The notes below the pieces were generated by a model. It worked only from the letters and a program-made list of their open reading frames with translations, was not told the DNA's origin and did not search any database. From Cacajao melanocephalus (taxonomy: Eukaryota; Chordata; Mammalia; Primates; Pitheciidae), in the NCBI GenBank assembly GCA_963573385.1, contig CAUYLG010071650.1, positions 18,745-82,744 of the forward strand: 64,000 bases of DNA. Reading direction: 5' to 3'. Shown here in pieces: positions 60,928-64,000 of this stretch. Both the position numbers and the translations under genes were made by a program. Within the stretch, counting starts at the first letter, position 1. Every line of letters begins with the position of its first letter.

Positions 60928-61040
60928 GGCTGGGCACGGAGGTTCATGCCTATAATATAGCAGTGAGCCGTGATTGTACCATTATACATCAGCCTGGATG
61001 ACAGAGTGAAACTCTGTCTCAAAATAAATACATAAATAAT
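60928..61040 (+). mobile_element. Alu with large internal deletion, sense
   Basis: GGCTGGGCACGGAGGTTCATGCC (left-arm start) passes within about 10 bases to CAGTGAGCCGTGATTGTACC and the right-arm end CAGCCTGGATGACAGAGTGAAACTCTGTCTC, with an A-rich tail. Roughly 170 bases of the normal 280-base body are missing. The A-box region survives; the B-box region is lost. Confidence 0.92.
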
Positions 61041-61309
61041 AAAATGCTTTTTTAAAAAGAAACGAATAAACATAGGGAGTATAGCAATATTCAGTGGTCA
61101 GGGGTGTGGACTCTATTTACCCCTTTACTTTCATGTGGAGTAGGTGAAAATACCATTACTGATGTTTCCTCCATGTAGTGGGATATCTACTAGACATTCC
61201 ACGTGGCCTCTACTGCTCCGTCATCACTCCTCCCACAGAAGGAGAGGAGACTCCTCTGGTGATGAGTTCTGGAGAAGACCTGGGCACACTGAGCTCAGCC
61301 ACTTCCCCT

Positions 61310-61447
61310 TCCCGGTGTGGGACTTCTCTCATGACTTAACTACTACCTTAATCGCCTCCTAAAGGCCTCACCTTTTAATTCTATCACATGGGGGTTTAAG
61401 TTCCAACACGTACCTTTTGGAGGGAATGCAAACATTCAAATCATAGC
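61310..61447 (-). repeat. MaLR LTR fragment (MST/MLT1-like), antisense
   Basis: TCTCATGACTTAACTACTACC, TTAATCGCCTCCTAAAGGCCTCACC, TTCTATCACATGGGGGTTTAAGTTCC and GAATGCAAACATTCAAATCATAGCA match the antisense of the 5' part of a MaLR LTR. The rest of the LTR to the left is degenerate (61170-61310). Confidence 0.75.
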
Positions 61448-62351
61448 ATGGCGATGGTGGGGTCATATGCCCAAGAGATGTATAGGATTTGCTGTAAAGA
61501 TGGCACAAGAAAGAGGAAATATATTAATGGAGGAACCAGCTTGGATGTAAATAGATGATTCTGAAACTGGGTTAGATGTTGGTCTGATAGGAACATACCG
61601 GTTGCTATTATTCCACTAAGGAAAGCAAAGATAGAAAAAATAAGCAGTTTTTGTTGAGCAAAGAAACCCACTGGCAGACTCAGAACTCATGGACTTGATA
61701 GCTCTTCCTGACTACGGGGAGACCCCACAAGACTTGTTAGAAGAGCATGTTAGGAAAACAGATGCCTTGGCCAGAAAACAAAAGGACAGTACGAGGAAAG
61801 AGACATTCAGTTCCAGCAAATAATACTAACTATATTAGGGACAAAAGGGGCCAATTGAAGAGATTAAAGCTGTTACAAACTCCACTTAGCCTACTTGAAT
61901 GGGATTAAAAGGCAGTTCAGGGACATAAAACTCTAGAGACATGCCTTCCTGCTACAGAAGATGTTGCATGTGTAACTGCTATGTGGTCTGGAACATTTAA
62001 AGCTTAGGAAAGACTGTTCTGGAGAGCCTGTGGCAAAGGCACTGGCCATCACCAGGCTGCCAGGGACTCAAACCTCGGAAGGTTCGGTTCAAGAATCTGC
62101 TGAGAGTGATTTTGTGGCTGAAACAAATGTGCATTAAGAAGGAAGCTCCCCAAGAGGCATTCTTTACTATTTCAGGGCAGCCCCAGGACCCAGGACAGAG
62201 CTGTCTGCTCTGGGAAGATAGGGGAGGAATGGGGGCCGTGCCACCGGACAGAGCCCATTGAGCCACATGGAACTAGAAAGGAAATGGGTTTTAGGATGTT
62301 TCAAATGTATTGGGTGGGAAAGAGGTACATTTTTCAACTTTAGAAGTCAAG
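61448..62351. other. Unassigned sequence left of the L1
   Basis: No gene recognised. It may include decayed internal sequence of the neighbouring MaLR element, but I cannot align it. Frames at 61441-61671 and 61997-62266 (minus) have no known domain. Confidence 0.35.
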
Positions 62352-64000
62352 TGGGCTGGCAAGATGGCTGAATAGGAACAGCTCCGGTCTGCAGCTCCCA
62401 GCAAGATCAACGCAGAAGGCAGGTCATTTCTGCATTTCCAACTGAGGTACCTGGCTCATCTCATAGGGACTGGTTAGACAGTGGGTGCAGCCCATGGAGG
62501 GTGTGCTGAAGCAGGGTGGGGTGTTGCCTCACCTGGGATGCACAAGGGGTCAGGAACTCTGTCCCCTAACCAAGGAAAGCCATGAGGGACTGTGCCATGA
62601 GTAATAGTGCACTCTGGCTCAGACACTATGCTTTTCCCATGGTCTTCACAACCCTCAGACCAGGAGATTCCCTCGATGCCTATACCACTGGGGCCTTGGG
62701 TTTTAAGCACAAAACTATGTGGGTGTTTGGGCAGAAACCGAGCTAGCTGCAGGAGTTTTTTTTTCATACTCCAGTGGTGCCTGGAATGCCAGTGAGACAG
62801 AACTGTTCAGTCCCCTGGAAAGAGGCTGTAGCCAGGGAGCCAAGTGTTCTAGCCCAGCAGATCCCACCCCCACGGAGCCCAGCAAGCTAAAATCCATTGG
62901 TTTGAAATTCTGGCTGCCAGCACAGCACTCTGAAGTCGATCTTGGACTCTCAAGTTTGGTTGGGGAAGGGGCGACTACTGAATCTTGAGTAGGTGGTTTT
63001 CCCCTCACAGTGTAAACAAAACCACTAGGAAATTTGAACTGGGCAGAGCCCACTGCAGCTCTGCAAAGTTTCTGTAACCAGACTGCCTTTCTAGATTCCT
63101 CCTCTCTGGGCAGGGCATCTCTGAAAAAAGGGCATCTCTGAAAAAATGACTTGTAGATAAAATGCCCATCTCCCTAGGACAGAGCACATGGGGGAGGGGG
63201 CAGCTGTGGGTGCAGGTTCAGCCGACTTAAATGTCCCTGCCTGCTGGCTCTAAAGAGAGCAGCAGATCTTCCAGCACTGTGTTCAGGCTCTGCTAAAGGA
63301 AAGATTGTCTCCTCAGGTGGGTCCCTGACCCCAGTGCCTCCTGACTGGGAGACATCTCCCAGCAGGAGTTGACAGACACCTCATACAGGAGAACTCTGTC
63401 TAGCATCTGGAGTGTGCAAAGAAAACAAAGCTGGAGGTATCATGCTATCCAACTTCAAACTATACTACAAGGATACAGTAACCAAAACAGCATGGTACTG
63501 ATACCAAAACAGATATATAGACCCATGGAACAGAACAGAGGCCTCAGAAATAACGCCATACATCTAAAACCATCTGATCTTTGACAAGCTTGACAAAAAC
63601 AAGCAAGGTGGAAAGAAGTCCCTATTTAATAAATGGTGTTGGGAAAACTGGCTAGCCACATGCAGAAAACTGAAACTGGACCCCTTCCTTACACCTTATA
63701 CAAAAATTAACTCAAGATGGATTAAAGACTTAAACATAAGACCTAAAACCATAAAGGCCTTAGAAGAAAACCTAGGTGATACCATTCAGAACATGGGCAT
63801 GGGCAAAGACTTCATGACTAAAACACCAAAAGCAACGGCAACAAAAGCCAAAATTGACAAATGGGATCTAACTAAACTAAAGAGCTTCTGCACAGCAAAA
63901 GAAAATATCATCAGAGTGAACAGACAACCTACAGAATGGGAGAAAAATTTTGCAATCTATCCATCTGACAGAGTGCTAATATCCAGAATCTACAAAGAAC
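62352..64000 (+). mobile_element. Primate L1 with intact 5' end and internal deletion (5'UTR joined to late ORF2); runs off the window
   Basis: The 5' end is that of a primate L1: GGCTGGCAAGATGGCTGAATAGGAACAGC, including the AAGATGGC YY1-type site at 62361-62368, known to position L1 transcription starts. The 5'UTR continues to GTCTAGCATCTGGAGTGTGC near 63416. It then passes directly to ORF2 sequence downstream of the reverse-transcriptase core (ACAAAGCTGGAGGTATCATGC, then AACCAAAACAGCATGGTACTG). The rest of the 5'UTR, all of ORF1, the endonuclease and most of the reverse transcriptase are absent, roughly 4 kb by consensus layout. The 5'UTR also has a 17-bp tandem duplication at 63113-63146. 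It cannot encode an L1 machinery. The 5'UTR differs from the youngest L1PA, suggesting an L1PA/L1PB of intermediate age. The 3' end lies beyond base 64000. Confidence 0.92.
63113..63146. repeat. 17-bp tandem duplication inside the L1 5'UTR
   Basis: GGGCATCTCTGAAAAAA occurs twice in immediate succession (63113-63129 and 63130-63146), identical in both copies. Confidence 0.95.

Overview
The window is primate nuclear DNA, almost certainly human or a close relative. It holds ten Alu copies (both arms, A-rich linkers, poly(A) tails, several with clear target-site duplications), a primate-type L1 5' end, and an older mammalian layer of L2, MIR, MaLR LTRs and hAT/Tigger DNA elements. I found no protein-coding gene, rRNA, tRNA or CRISPR array that I can defend. 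The longer open reading frames fall in antisense Alu, antisense or sense L2, or L1 debris, or are short and unrecognisable. The window reads as intergenic or deep intronic sequence. All names come from recall of repeat consensus sequences, so family level is firmer than subfamily level and edges are good to about 5-30 bases unless a target-site duplication fixes them.

Layout. 0-6.5 kb: fragmented L2, an LTR-like repeat and an L1M 3' half lying inside an L2. 7.3-8.8 kb: three Alus, two of them an inverted pair. 10.0-14.5 kb: MIRs, a short cluster of transcription-factor motifs (10.94-11.13 kb), and two MLT1-type LTRs, one split by an Alu and one split by both another LTR and an L1 3' end. 15.6-16.3 kb: the only CpG-rich segment, with good-looking splice donors and a CTCF-like motif. 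16.3-22.6 kb: about 6 kb with no transposable element I can recognise. 22.6-28.9 kb: MER5A, MIR, a local 160-bp duplication and a Tigger-type MITE. 29-39 kb: L2 and MIR on both strands, interrupted by Alus and a MaLR LTR. 41.6-42.3 kb: a CA/GA microsatellite and one hAT element inside another. 44.9-47.9 kb: L1M/HAL1 ORF1-region sequence and two Alus. 47.9-53.8 kb: mostly unassigned AT-rich sequence. 53.8-60.9 kb: dense L2 with nested MIR, Tigger MITE, LTR and Alu. 61.3-64.0 kb: a MaLR fragment, then an L1 whose 5'UTR runs straight into late ORF2 and continues beyond the window.

Function. No genes act together here that I can see. The best candidates for function are the CpG-rich segment with its CTCF-like motifs, the adjoining repeat-poor block, and the E-box/AP-1/RFX motif cluster. 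The rest is best read as a record of successive insertions, whose relative ages can be ordered from what sits inside what. I did not find a convincing undescribed biological system.
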